64,000 nt of DNA, taken from contig NZ_CP088285.1 in the NCBI RefSeq assembly GCF_011516645.4, positions 5,846,501-5,910,500 of the forward strand, written 5' to 3'. Of the stretch, positions 16,646 through 26,319 are shown one piece after another. The notes beneath the pieces are model-generated. The model searched no databases and was not told the DNA's origin. It was given only the letters and a program-made list of their open reading frames with translations. The DNA comes from Bradyrhizobium septentrionale. Its GTDB lineage: Bacteria; Pseudomonadota; Alphaproteobacteria; Rhizobiales; Xanthobacteraceae. A program made the translations under genes and the position numbers. The number at the start of each line of letters is the position of its first letter. Position 1 is the stretch's first letter.

Positions 16646-18076
16646 CTACGCCGCCGCCCGCAGCATGACCAGCCTCTTGTACAGCGCGCCGTAGCAGGCG
16701 GCCGACAGGTCCCAGCTGTAGGACTTGGCCATTGCGCTGGAGCGCATGGCGTTGAGGCGGTCCTTGGCGCGATAGGCGTCGAAGGCGCGCCTGACCCCGC
16801 CGAGGAAAGATTCCGCCGACGGCTGCGGGAACAGGAAACCGGTCTCGCCGTCGGCGATGGTTTCGGCAAGGCCGCCGGTCTGGTGGCCGATCGGCAGCGA
16901 GCCAAAGCGCTGCGCATACATCTGGCTGAGGCCGCAGGGCTCGAAGCGCGACGGCATCAGGGTGAAATCGCTGCCGGCGAAGATCCGGCGCGCCTGCGCG
17001 TCGTTGAAGCCGATGATAACGCCGATCGCGTCCGGCCGGCGCCGGTGTGCGGCGACCAGCGCGTCCTCGAGGGCAGGCTCGCCACTGCCGGTGACGACGA
17101 TCTGGCCGCCATCCCCGATGATCTGATCGGCGGCCGACAGCACGAGGTCGACGCCCTTCTGATGCACGAGCCGCGCAACCAGGCCGAAGATCGGCCCGCG
17201 CGAGACCGCAAGCCCGAACTGCCGGCGGACATAATCGGCGTTGGCCTGCTTGCCCTTCCAGTCGCCGGCGCCGAACGGCTGCGCCAGCTGCGCGCAATGA
17301 CGCGGGTCCCAGCTCTCGTCGATGCCGTTCAGGATGCCGGTCAGCTGGTCGGCGTCGGAGCGGGCGCGCAGCACGCCCTCCAGCCCGCAGCCGAGCTCCG
17401 CGGTCGTGATCTCCTTCGCATAGGTCGCGCTGACGGTGGTCAAATGCGAGGCGTAGACGAGACCGCCCTTGAGGAAGGACAACTGGTCGTAGAACTCCAG
17501 CCCGTCGATGTGGAAGGAGCTTTCCGGTGCGCCGATCCGCCGCAGCGAGTCCTTCGGAAACAGGCCCTGATAGGCGAGATTGTGGATGGTCAGGATCGAC
17601 GGAATCCGCAGCTGACGCCATGCGAGGTAGGCCGGTGTGAGCGCGGCCTGCCAGTCGTTGGCGTGAACGAGGTCGGCTGCCCAATTCTTGTCCAGCGTTC
17701 CGGCTGCAAGTTCGGCAGCGGCGGAGGCAAAGCGGCCGAAGCGGATGTCGTTGTCCGGCCAGTCGCGGCCGGACTCATCGCCGTAGGGATTGCCCGGCCG
17801 GTCGTACAGTTGCGGGCACAGCAGCACGTAGACCGGCATGCCGTCCTTGGTCGATGCGCGCCCGAGCGTGCAGGCCGGCATCTCGGCAAGCGCAGGGCAG
17901 TTTCCAACGATTTCAATGTGAGTGAATTGCTCGACCACGTCCCGGTAGCCGGGAAGCATGATCCTGACATCGCTCCATGGGCGGAGCGCCCGGGGGAGTG
18001 CAGCGGAAACGGCGGCAAGCCCGCCCACGCGGACGAAATCGTCCATCTCCGTCGTGACGAATAAGACCTTCAACAA
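16646..18076 (-). CDS. glgA: Glycogen synthase (ADP-glucose type), GT5
   Basis: A 476-residue GT-B enzyme that would extend alpha-1,4-glucan from ADP-glucose. The length matches GlgA. The C-terminal half has GLVARLVHQKGVDLV, SRFEPCGLSQMYAQRFGSLPI and TGGLAETI, all GlgA hallmarks. The N-terminal KTGGLADV donor loop is altered to RVGGLAAV (residues 16-23), so the usual Lys is Arg. The rest of the operon (glgB, glgC, glgP) is not in the window; the debranching-type glucosidase 5 kb away is the only plausible partner here. The ATG at 18074-18076 has GAGGGC in front. Confidence 0.87.
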   Translation of the reverse strand: MLKVLFVTTEMDDFVRVGGLAAVSAALPRALRPWSDVRIMLPGYRDVVEQFTHIEIVGNCPALAEMPACTLGRASTKDGMPVYVLLCPQLYDRPGNPYGDESGRDWPDNDIRFGRFASAAAELAAGTLDKNWAADLVHANDWQAALTPAYLAWRQLRIPSILTIHNLAYQGLFPKDSLRRIGAPESSFHIDGLEFYDQLSFLKGGLVYASHLTTVSATYAKEITTAELGCGLEGVLRARSDADQLTGILNGIDESWDPRHCAQLAQPFGAGDWKGKQANADYVRRQFGLAVSRGPIFGLVARLVHQKGVDLVLSAADQIIGDGGQIVVTGSGEPALEDALVAAHRRRPDAIGVIIGFNDAQARRIFAGSDFTLMPSRFEPCGLSQMYAQRFGSLPIGHQTGGLAETIADGETGFLFPQPSAESFLGGVRRAFDAYRAKDRLNAMRSSAMAKSYSWDLSAACYGALYKRLVMLRAAA

Positions 18077-18248
18077 GCGCCCTCGTTCTAGCCCGTGACA
18101 GGGCTATGCAAGATCGGGTCCAATCTGCCTTTGAGTAAAATGCAAGACGGCCCGCGGGTCCGGTCTGGACGAGACGCTTTCCTGTCAGGGCGGCTCACTT
18201 TAGGGTCGCGCGGCGCCGAACAATGAGAACCACGCGGTGGAGGAAGCC

Positions 18249-19460
18249 TTGGCCACAACAATAGCTGCTGACGATGAGGGGAATTTGACACGGAGCTTCG
18301 ACGGCCTTCGGGTGCTGGATTTTTCCACCACGATCGCCGGACCTCATTGCACGCGGATGCTCGCCGACATGGGCGCGGAGGTGATCAAGATCGAGTCCGC
18401 CGAAGGCGAGACGATGCGGACGCGGCCGCCGCTGCGCAACAATTGCTCGACGGCGTTCGGTCAGCTCAATGTCGGCAAGAACAGTCTTGTGCTCGACCTG
18501 AAGTCGCCCTCCGGCGTCGAGGCCGTGCGCCGGCTGATCGCGACCGCCGACGTGCTGGTGGAGAATTTCCGCCCCGGCGTGATGCGGCGGCTGAAGCTCG
18601 ACCATGCCTCGATAAGGGACATCAACCCGAAGCTGATCTACTGCTCGATCTCCGGCTACGGCCAGACCGGCCCGTCGGCGGAGTTGCCGGCCTATGCGCC
18701 GGTGATCCATGCCGCCTCGGGTTATGAGATGGCGCATCTCGCCTATCAGCCGGGCCGCTCGCGGCCGGACTATTGCGGCATCTATCACGCCGATGTGCTC
18801 ACAGGCGTCTATGCCTTCGGCGCGATCTCGGCGGCGCTCTATCAGCGCAGCGCCAGCGGCAAGGGCCAGCATATCGACGTCTCGATGCTGGAATCGATGC
18901 TGAGCCTGACCCTCAACGAGTTGCAGTGGTCACAATTCGAGGTGAAGCAAACGCAGCGCCCGATGTTCGGCCCGATCGAAACCACCGACGGCTACGTCAT
19001 GGTGGCGATCGCCAGCGAGAAGACGTTCCAGAACCTGATGCAGGTGATCGGCCATGGCGAATGGGTCTCCGATCCGCGCTTCGCCAGATATTCCGATCGG
19101 CGGGACAACTGGGCGGCCCTAATGGAGGGCGTCGAGGCGTGGTCGCGCGCGGTGAGCACGCAGGCCTGCCTCGCTGCGCTCAATGAATATGGCGTGCCGT
19201 CGTCGGCCTATCGCACCGTGCGCGAAGCGCTCGCCGATCCACAAATCGCCCATCGCGGCGCGCTGGCCGAGGTCGAGGACGGCGGCGGCGCCTTCAAGGT
19301 GCTCAACCTGCCGTTCCGCATGTCGGGCGCGACGGTCGGCGCCGCCAAGCGGATGTCGACGCTCGGCGAGCACACGCTGTCTTATTTGAAGGAGATCGGG
19401 CTCTCCGACGATCAGATCGCAGGCTTCGCAGCGCAACCGGCAAAAGCCGCGCGCAGTTAG
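18249..19460 (+). CDS. CaiB/BaiF-family CoA-transferase
   Basis: A class III CoA-transferase, 403 residues from the TTG at 18249. The N-terminal Rossmann part shows VLDFSTTIAGPHCTRMLADMGAEVIKIE. The Asp expected to form the acyl anhydride is in YHADVLTGVYA (residue 182), and DGYVMVAIASEKTF closes the core. The TTG is preferred because GGAGGAAG lies directly upstream; a GTG at 18237 has no site. The family moves CoA between organic acids such as formyl, succinyl, carnitine or bile acids; the substrate cannot be read. A repeat separates it from the dipeptide ABC operon, so co-transcription is uncertain. Confidence 0.87.
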   Translation: MATTIAADDEGNLTRSFDGLRVLDFSTTIAGPHCTRMLADMGAEVIKIESAEGETMRTRPPLRNNCSTAFGQLNVGKNSLVLDLKSPSGVEAVRRLIATADVLVENFRPGVMRRLKLDHASIRDINPKLIYCSISGYGQTGPSAELPAYAPVIHAASGYEMAHLAYQPGRSRPDYCGIYHADVLTGVYAFGAISAALYQRSASGKGQHIDVSMLESMLSLTLNELQWSQFEVKQTQRPMFGPIETTDGYVMVAIASEKTFQNLMQVIGHGEWVSDPRFARYSDRRDNWAALMEGVEAWSRAVSTQACLAALNEYGVPSSAYRTVREALADPQIAHRGALAEVEDGGGAFKVLNLPFRMSGATVGAAKRMSTLGEHTLSYLKEIGLSDDQIAGFAAQPAKAARS

Positions 19461-19527
19461 AGCATGATCCGGACCCGGAGGGCCGCGTTAGCGCAAAGTG
19501 GATACCGGTTCTCCGAAAGGTCATGCT
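19461..19527. repeat. AGCATGATC-type dispersed dyad, copy 1
   Basis: AGCATGA at the left end and TCATGCT at the right end are exact reverse complements; the inner part includes AAGTGGATACCGGTTCTCCGAAAGG. Related copies lie at 29832-29880, 32898-32946 and, more diverged, 57681-57724. It begins at the stop codon of the CoA-transferase. Confidence 0.7.
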
Positions 19528-19696
19528 CAAACAAGTCAATGAGATCATGATGCGGTCTTGCGTGATCGCATCGTGATCTCCCTGCGGCTTTTCATCCGTA
19601 TTACGGTCTTGTCGCGCGCGGCGATTCCGGACAAGCTGCCGCGCAACATACGACGATCCGGAACACCGGACGTCGCCCACCTGGGAGGGAGCATCG

Positions 19697-21382
19697 ATGA
19701 AGCTGGCCGGGCGCGCGCACGCGGTTGCGCGCATATTTCTTGTGGCGGGATTAGCTGCGGCAACATTCGCTGTACCCGCCAGCGCGCAGAAGCAGGGCGG
19801 CACGCTCAACGTCGGCCAGGAGCTGGACATTGCGGGCTTCGACCCGCTCAAGGTCGGCGTCTACGACACCTCGGCCAACACCGCGGCGGCCGCGATCTTC
19901 GACACACTGACCACGCTCGACGACAAGGGCGAGCCGATACCGAAGCTCGCGTTGTCGTGGACGCATTCCGACGACTTCAAGACCTGGACCATCAAGCTGC
20001 GGCCAGGCGTCAAATTCCACGACGGCACGCCGTTCAACGCGCAGGCGGTGAAGGAGAACTTCGACCGTCAGAAGGACCCCGCCAACAAGTGCCGCTGCGC
20101 CTTCTACATCACGAGCATCATCAGTGTGCAGACGGTCGATGACCTCACGGTGGTCTACAATTTCAGCGATCCGTCGGTGAACTTTCCGGCGACCCAGTCG
20201 ATCCAGAGCTCCAACAACGTGATGCAGTCGCCGACCGCCTGGAAGACCAAGGGCGACGACTACAACCGCAATCCGGTCGGCACCGGCCCCTACATCCTGA
20301 AATCCTGGACCGCCGGCGATCGCATGGTGCTCGAGAAGAACTCGGACTATTGGGACAAGGGCAAGCCCTATCTCGACCGCATCATCCTGAAGCCGCTGCC
20401 GGATGCACAGTCGCGTTTTGCCTCGCTGCAATCGGGTGAGGCCGACATCATCTGGGACGACGAGGCCGACGCCGACAACATTATCAAGGCGCGCAAGGAC
20501 GCGAGTCTAACCGTGCATACCTATCAAGGCTCGGGGGCTTCAGTCGCTGCCTTCAACACCAAGGTCCCGCCGTTCGACGACGTGCGCGTGCGCCAGGCGC
20601 TGGTGATGGCGCTCGACCGCAACAAGATGTCGCAAGCGATTACCAATGGCCTGGCGCGACCGGCCAGCAATCCCTACGGCGACGGTTCTTGGGTGAAGTG
20701 CAAGGATGACGGCGCATTGCCCTTCGATGTCGAAAAGGCCAAGGCGCTCATCAAGGACTACGGCAAACCGGTCGAGTTCAAGATGCTGGTCTCGGCGACG
20801 CCGCGCGGCCGCACGGGCGGTCAGGTCCTGCAGCAATTCTGGAAGCGCGTAGGCGCCAACATGGAGATCGAGCAGGTCGATCAGGCGACCATTCCGCCGC
20901 GCGCCTTCATGCGCCAGTTCCAGCTCACGCCGTGGCGCATCGTCGATCTCGCCGATCCCGATCCGCAGATGTACGCCAATTTTCACACCGGCAGCCCAGT
21001 GGCGCTGGCGAACTACTCCAATCCGGAACTCGATCGGCTGCTGGAGCATGCGCGAACCACGGCCGACGTCGCCCAGCGTACCGAGGACTATTGCGCGATC
21101 AGCCGCCTGATCAACAAGGAGGCGATCTGGTTCTGGACCTTCCAGAACACCTATTTATGCGATATCGAGCGCGAAGGTGAAGGGCGTGCCGAAAATGTTC
21201 AACGGGGTGCTCGACGTCTCCTACGCCTGGAAGGAATAGCGCTGCATGCTGTTCTTCGTCGCGCGTCGGCTCCTGTACCTGGTGCCGGTGCTGATCGCGG
21301 TCTCGGCGCTGACCTTCGTGATTGCGTCGCTGTTGCCGGGCGATCTCGCTTACGTGATCCTCGGCGACCAGGCGACGCCTGA
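19697..21382 (+). CDS. Dipeptide/oligopeptide-type ABC binding protein, 3' end apparently frameshifted
   Basis: A family 5 periplasmic binding protein with a signal peptide (cut after PASA, about residue 31). The core shows TLDDKGEPIPKLALSWT, RNPVGTGPYILKSW and PPFDDVRVRQALVMALDRNKM. The literal frame gives 561 residues and overlaps the next gene by 137 bases. The family-like end is in the +1 shifted frame: after NTYLCD, reading past one T in 21154-21156 gives NTYYAISSAKVKGVPKMFNG and stops at 21237-21239, six bases before the permease ATG. So the intact protein would have about 514 residues. Either a real late frameshift or a one-base read error; most of the ligand-binding domain is intact. 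Confidence 0.8.
   Translation: MKLAGRAHAVARIFLVAGLAAATFAVPASAQKQGGTLNVGQELDIAGFDPLKVGVYDTSANTAAAAIFDTLTTLDDKGEPIPKLALSWTHSDDFKTWTIKLRPGVKFHDGTPFNAQAVKENFDRQKDPANKCRCAFYITSIISVQTVDDLTVVYNFSDPSVNFPATQSIQSSNNVMQSPTAWKTKGDDYNRNPVGTGPYILKSWTAGDRMVLEKNSDYWDKGKPYLDRIILKPLPDAQSRFASLQSGEADIIWDDEADADNIIKARKDASLTVHTYQGSGASVAAFNTKVPPFDDVRVRQALVMALDRNKMSQAITNGLARPASNPYGDGSWVKCKDDGALPFDVEKAKALIKDYGKPVEFKMLVSATPRGRTGGQVLQQFWKRVGANMEIEQVDQATIPPRAFMRQFQLTPWRIVDLADPDPQMYANFHTGSPVALANYSNPELDRLLEHARTTADVAQRTEDYCAISRLINKEAIWFWTFQNTYLCDIEREGEGRAENVQRGARRLLRLEGIALHAVLRRASAPVPGAGADRGLGADLRDCVAVAGRSRLRDPRRPGDA
21152..21239 (+). other. Frameshift site and original 3' end of the binding-protein gene
   Basis: The bases around 21152-21160 read TAT TTA TGC in the frame of the gene. 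Removing one T of the three at 21154-21156 gives TAT TAT GCG ATA and a hydrophobic/basic end typical of this protein family, with TAG at 21237-21239. The spacing of that stop to the next ATG (21246) is normal for an operon, whereas the literal stop is deep inside the permease gene. Confidence 0.75.
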
Positions 21383-22196
21383 GAACGTCGCGGCGCTGCG
21401 CCATGATATGGGGCTCGATCAGCCGATCTGGCTGCGCTATCTCGGCTGGCTCTGGCACATCCTGCAAGGTGATTTCGGGCGCTCGTTCCGCACCGGGCAG
21501 ACCGTGCTGCAGGCGGTCAGCGAGCGTCTGCCGGTCTCGTTCGAACTGATGATCCTGGCCGAACTGATCGGGCTTGCGATCGGCGTGCCGCTCGCGATCG
21601 CCTGCGCGGCCAAGGCCGGCAGCGCGTTCGACCGCCTGATGACCGGCTCGGCCTTCGGCATGCTGTCGGTGCCGACCTTCCTGTCCGCGATCCTCTTGAT
21701 CTATTTGTTCGCGGTCGAGCTGCGCTGGCTGCCGGCGACCGGCTACGTGCCGTTCGCCGAGGATCCGCTCGCCAATCTGCGCTTCATGGTGCTGCCGGCG
21801 CTGACGCTCGCGCTTGCGGAGTGGCCGGGCATCATGCGCGTGCTGCGCTCCGACATGATCGCGGCGCTGCAGGAGGATTATATCGCGCTCGCGAAGGCGA
21901 AAGGCCTGAAGCCGTCGCGCATCCTGTTCGTGCATGCGCTGAAGCCGTCGTCGCTGACGCTCGTCACCATCACCGGCATCAATATCGGCCGCCTGATCGG
22001 CGGCGCCGTGATCGTCGAGACGATCTTCGCCTTGCCCGGGATCGGCCGCCTCTTGGTCGGCGCGATCTATACCCGCGACCTCATCATCCTGCAGGGCGTG
22101 GTGCTGCTGGTCGCCGCCGGCTTCGTCATCATGAACTTCATCGTCGACCTGCTCTACGCCGTGCTCGACCCGAGGATCCGCCATGGCCACGCTTGA
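21246..22196 (+). CDS. Dipeptide/oligopeptide-type ABC transporter permease (DppB-like)
   Basis: A 316-residue inner-membrane permease with about six helices. It opens with MLFFVARRLLYLVPVLIAVS, as DppB/OppB proteins do. The EAA loop reads DYIALAKAKGLKPSRILFVHALK (about residues 212-234) and is followed by the GGAVIVETIFALPGIGRLL segment. Its end overlaps the next permease gene by 14 bases, and the order binding protein-B-C-D-F is the standard dpp order. Confidence 0.9.
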   Translation: MLFFVARRLLYLVPVLIAVSALTFVIASLLPGDLAYVILGDQATPENVAALRHDMGLDQPIWLRYLGWLWHILQGDFGRSFRTGQTVLQAVSERLPVSFELMILAELIGLAIGVPLAIACAAKAGSAFDRLMTGSAFGMLSVPTFLSAILLIYLFAVELRWLPATGYVPFAEDPLANLRFMVLPALTLALAEWPGIMRVLRSDMIAALQEDYIALAKAKGLKPSRILFVHALKPSSLTLVTITGINIGRLIGGAVIVETIFALPGIGRLLVGAIYTRDLIILQGVVLLVAAGFVIMNFIVDLLYAVLDPRIRHGHA

Positions 22197-23052
22197 GCTC
22201 AGCCTCGACGAGACCACCGCGGCCCCGGCACGGCGCAAACGCCGGCTCGGCACGCTGTTCTGGATCGCGATCGGCTGGATGGTGCTGGTGTTCGCGGTCG
22301 CGATCCTTGCCGATGTGCTGCCGTTGCCGAGCCCGACCGACATGGACATGCTGGAGCGGCGAGCGCCGTTTTCGGCCGAGCATTGGCTCGGCACCGACGG
22401 TCTCGGCCGTGACGAGCTGTCGCGGCTGATCTATGGCGCGCGGATCTCGCTGATCGTCGGGCTCTGTGCGCCGGTGATCGGGGTCACCATCGGCGGCGCG
22501 CTCGGCATGCTGGCCGGCTATTTCCGCGGCCGCTTCGAATCCATCGTGGTCGGCAGCATGGACGTGCTGCTGGCGTTTCCGCCCCTGATCCTGGCGCTGG
22601 CGGTGACCGCCTATCTCGGCCAGTCGATCTTCAACCTGACCTGCATCCTCGGCGTGCTCGGCATTCCCGCCTTCATGCGGGTGGCGCGAGCGTCGACCCT
22701 GACGCTGGCGCGGCGCGAATTCGTCATCGCGGCACAGGCACTCGGCGCTACGCATGCGCGCATCCTGCTGCGCGAATTGCTGCCGAATGTGCTACTGCCG
22801 CTGCTCGCCTTCTTCCTGCTCGGCGTCGCCGTCACCATCGTGGTCGAGGGCGCGCTGTCCTTCCTCGGCCTCGGCGTGCCGCCGCCGATCTCGAGCTGGG
22901 GCAGCATGATCGGGGAGGGCCGTGAAAGCCTCGACGTGGCGCCGCGGCTCGCCTTCATTCCGGCGATTGCGATGTTCCTGACCGTGCTCTCCTTCAACCT
23001 GATCGGCGACACCATCCGCGCGCTGACCGACCCCAGGCAGGGTGCGCTATGA
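22183..23052 (+). CDS. Dipeptide/oligopeptide-type ABC transporter permease (DppC-like)
   Basis: A 289-residue permease with a soluble N-terminal tail that includes basic ARRKRRLG, then the first helix. The family motif HWLGTDGLGRDELSRLIYGARISL is at about residues 66-89 and the EAA loop REFVIAAQALGATHARILLRELLPN at about 180-204. GALSFLGLGVPPPISSWGSM near the end is characteristic of DppC. It overlaps both neighbours (14 and 4 bases), so the operon is tightly coupled. Confidence 0.9.
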   Translation: MATLELSLDETTAAPARRKRRLGTLFWIAIGWMVLVFAVAILADVLPLPSPTDMDMLERRAPFSAEHWLGTDGLGRDELSRLIYGARISLIVGLCAPVIGVTIGGALGMLAGYFRGRFESIVVGSMDVLLAFPPLILALAVTAYLGQSIFNLTCILGVLGIPAFMRVARASTLTLARREFVIAAQALGATHARILLRELLPNVLLPLLAFFLLGVAVTIVVEGALSFLGLGVPPPISSWGSMIGEGRESLDVAPRLAFIPAIAMFLTVLSFNLIGDTIRALTDPRQGAL

Positions 23053-24031
23053 GTGGCACGCTGCTTTCGGTCGAGAACGCGGTGGTCGATCTGCCGACGC
23101 CGCGCGGCAATCTGCGGGCGGTCGATCACGTCGATCTCTCTGTCGGTGCGGGCAGGACGCTCGGCATTGTCGGCGAGTCCGGCTGCGGCAAGACCATGCT
23201 GTCGCGCGCCGTCCTGCAACTGCTGCCCAAGAAGGCGAAATTGTCCGGCCGGGTGATGTTCGACGGGCAGGACCTGACAAGACTGTCGCCGGAGAAACTG
23301 CGCAAGCTGCGCGGCCGCTCGCTCGCAGTGGTGTTCCAGGATCCCATGACCTCGCTCAATCCGGTGCTGACCATCGGCACCCAGCTGATCGAGACCATTG
23401 TGGAACATCTCGAGCTCGATCTTGCCGGGGCGAGGCAGCGCAGCATCGAGCTGCTGGCCGCCGTCGGCATTCCGGCACCTGAGCAACGCCTGACGCAATA
23501 TCCGCATCAGCTCTCCGGCGGCATGCGCCAGCGTGTGGCGATCGCAGTTGCGCTGTCCTGCGAACCAAAACTCCTGATCGCCGATGAGCCGACCACCGCG
23601 CTCGACGTCACGATCCAGGCGCAGATCCTCGATCTCCTCGCACGCGAGCAGCAGCGCCGTCATATGGCGATGATCATCATCACGCACGACCTCGGCGTGG
23701 TCGCCGGCCGCACCGACGAGGTCGCGGTGATGTATGCCGGGCGCGTCGTCGAGCGCGCGCCGACACCTGCCCTGTTCAAGCAGATGCGGATGCCCTACAC
23801 CGAGGCGCTGCTCGCCGCGTTGCCAAAGCTCGACGTCCCGCCGCATACGCCGCTGCCGGCGATTTCGGGGCGGCCGCCCGACCCAACCCGGCCGCTCAAG
23901 GGCTGCTCGTTCTCGCCGCGCTGCCGCTATTCCGCCGGGCGCTGCGGCACCGAGAAGCCGCCGCTCTGCGCGGCGGAGACATCAGACCATCTCTATGCCT
24001 GCTTCCATCCGATCGCGGCGGGGGTCGGCGC

Positions 24032-24035
<4 letters not shown>
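23049..24035 (+). CDS. Dipeptide/oligopeptide-type ABC transporter ATP-binding protein (DppD-like)
   Basis: A 328-residue ATPase. Walker A GESGCGKT is near residues 39-46, the signature [15 protein letters not shown] near 157, and Walker [13 protein letters not shown] near 178. A C-terminal oligopeptide-transporter domain carries Cys residues ([15 protein letters not shown]) that in related proteins hold an iron-sulfur cluster. The start overlaps the DppC-like stop as ATGAG over TATGAG. Works with the next ATPase as a heterodimer. Confidence 0.92.
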
Positions 24036-25000
<965 letters not shown>

Positions 25001-25084
25001 ATATGGGGAGACCAACACCGCGTTTGTCCCCGGCGGGCAGGCGTGGCAAGGTCCGCCGCAAGAACAAGCTTCGGGAGAGCAGCG

Positions 25085-26155
25085 ATGAAGAGTTTCCAGG
25101 TCGTCGATTTCAACGCCCCCTTGAAAGAGGTTGATCAGCCGACGCCGCAGCCGTCGGGCACGCAGGTGCTGATCAAGGTCAAGGCCGCCGGTGTCTGCCA
25201 CAGCGACCTGCATATCTGGGAAGGCGGTTATGATCTTGGCCATGGCCGCAAGCCGCTGTCGCTGAAGGATCGCGGCGTCTCGTTGCCGCGCACGATGGGC
25301 CACGAGACGGTCGGCGAAATCATAGCCTTCGGGCCCGACGTCAAGGATGCCGACAAGGGCGGTCTCAAGCTCGGCGATGTCGCGCTGGCCTATCCCTGGC
25401 TCGGCTGCGGCAAATGCCCGACCTGCCTCGGTGGCGACGAGAACATGTGCGCGATCAAGCCGAATGCGCTCGGCGTCTACTGCGACGGCGGCTACGCCGA
25501 TCACATGACCGTGCCGCATCCGAAATATCTGCTCAACCTGAACGGACTCGATCCGGTCACGGCGGCGCCCTACGCCTGCTCCGGCGTCACGACCTACAGC
25601 GCGCTGAAGAAGGTCGAGAAGGATCTCGACACGCCGATCGTGATTTTCGGCGCCGGCGGTCTTGGCCTGATGGCGCTCTCGCTGTTGAAAGCGATGGGCG
25701 GCAAGGGCGCGATCGTGGTCGATATCGACGCCAGGAAGCGCGAGGCGGCCGAGGCCGCCGGCGCGCTCGCCACCGTCGACGGCAAGGCGCCCGACGCGCT
25801 GGAGCAGCTCGTCAAGAAGGCCGGCCAGCCGATCCGCGCCGCGATCGATCTCGTCGGCAACGCCCAGACCTCGCAGCTCGGCTTCGACTGCCTGACCAAG
25901 GGCGGCAAGCTCGTGATCGTCGGCCTGTTCGGCGGCGGCGCGACCTGGGCGCTGCCGCTGATCCCGATCAAGGCCGTCACCATCCAGGGCAGCTATGTCG
26001 GCAATCTGCGCGAGACGCAGGAGCTGCTCGACCTGGTGCGGACCAAGAAGATTCCGGCGATCCCGGTCACGCCGATGCCGCTGGCGAAGGCGAATGAGGC
26101 GCTGACCAATCTGCAGAAAGGCCAGCTCGTCGGCCGCGCGGTGCTGACGCCGTAA
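25085..26155 (+). CDS. Zinc-dependent alcohol dehydrogenase
   Basis: A 356-residue medium-chain dehydrogenase. The catalytic zinc ligand Cys38 is in AGVCHSDLH and the GHE motif in TMGHETVGEI. The structural zinc Cys cluster CGKCPTCLGGDENMC is complete. The NAD(P) loop reads IFGAGGLGLMAL. The ATG at 25085 follows GGGAGAGCAGCG, which decides against the longer frame from 25043. It oxidises or reduces an alcohol/aldehyde pair that cannot be named. It is on the same strand as the dipeptide ABC operon, but the 84-base gap makes a shared transcript uncertain. Confidence 0.9.
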   Translation: MKSFQVVDFNAPLKEVDQPTPQPSGTQVLIKVKAAGVCHSDLHIWEGGYDLGHGRKPLSLKDRGVSLPRTMGHETVGEIIAFGPDVKDADKGGLKLGDVALAYPWLGCGKCPTCLGGDENMCAIKPNALGVYCDGGYADHMTVPHPKYLLNLNGLDPVTAAPYACSGVTTYSALKKVEKDLDTPIVIFGAGGLGLMALSLLKAMGGKGAIVVDIDARKREAAEAAGALATVDGKAPDALEQLVKKAGQPIRAAIDLVGNAQTSQLGFDCLTKGGKLVIVGLFGGGATWALPLIPIKAVTIQGSYVGNLRETQELLDLVRTKKIPAIPVTPMPLAKANEALTNLQKGQLVGRAVLTP

Positions 26156-26170
26156 GACGGCATATCTCGC

Positions 26171-26286
26171 GTCATGGCCGGGCTTGTCCCGGCCATCCAC
26201 GGCTTGCTTGCCGATGCGCGGTTAAGACGTGGATGCCCGGGACATCTAGCGCGAAGACGCGCTTCGCGCTTCTGCCCGGGCATGAC
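26171..26286. repeat. Dispersed repeat, GTCATGGCCGGG...CCCGGGCATGAC type, copy 1
   Basis: The ends GTCATGGCCGGG and CCCGGGCATGAC are near-perfect reverse complements. Inside, TGTCCCGGCCATCCACG faces CGTGGATGCCCGGGACA. A shorter copy of the same element is at 59663-59748. It fills the gap between the alcohol dehydrogenase and the next gene. Confidence 0.75.
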
Positions 26287-26319
26287 GAGGTTCACAACTG
26301 AAGCTATCAGGGAATCCCC

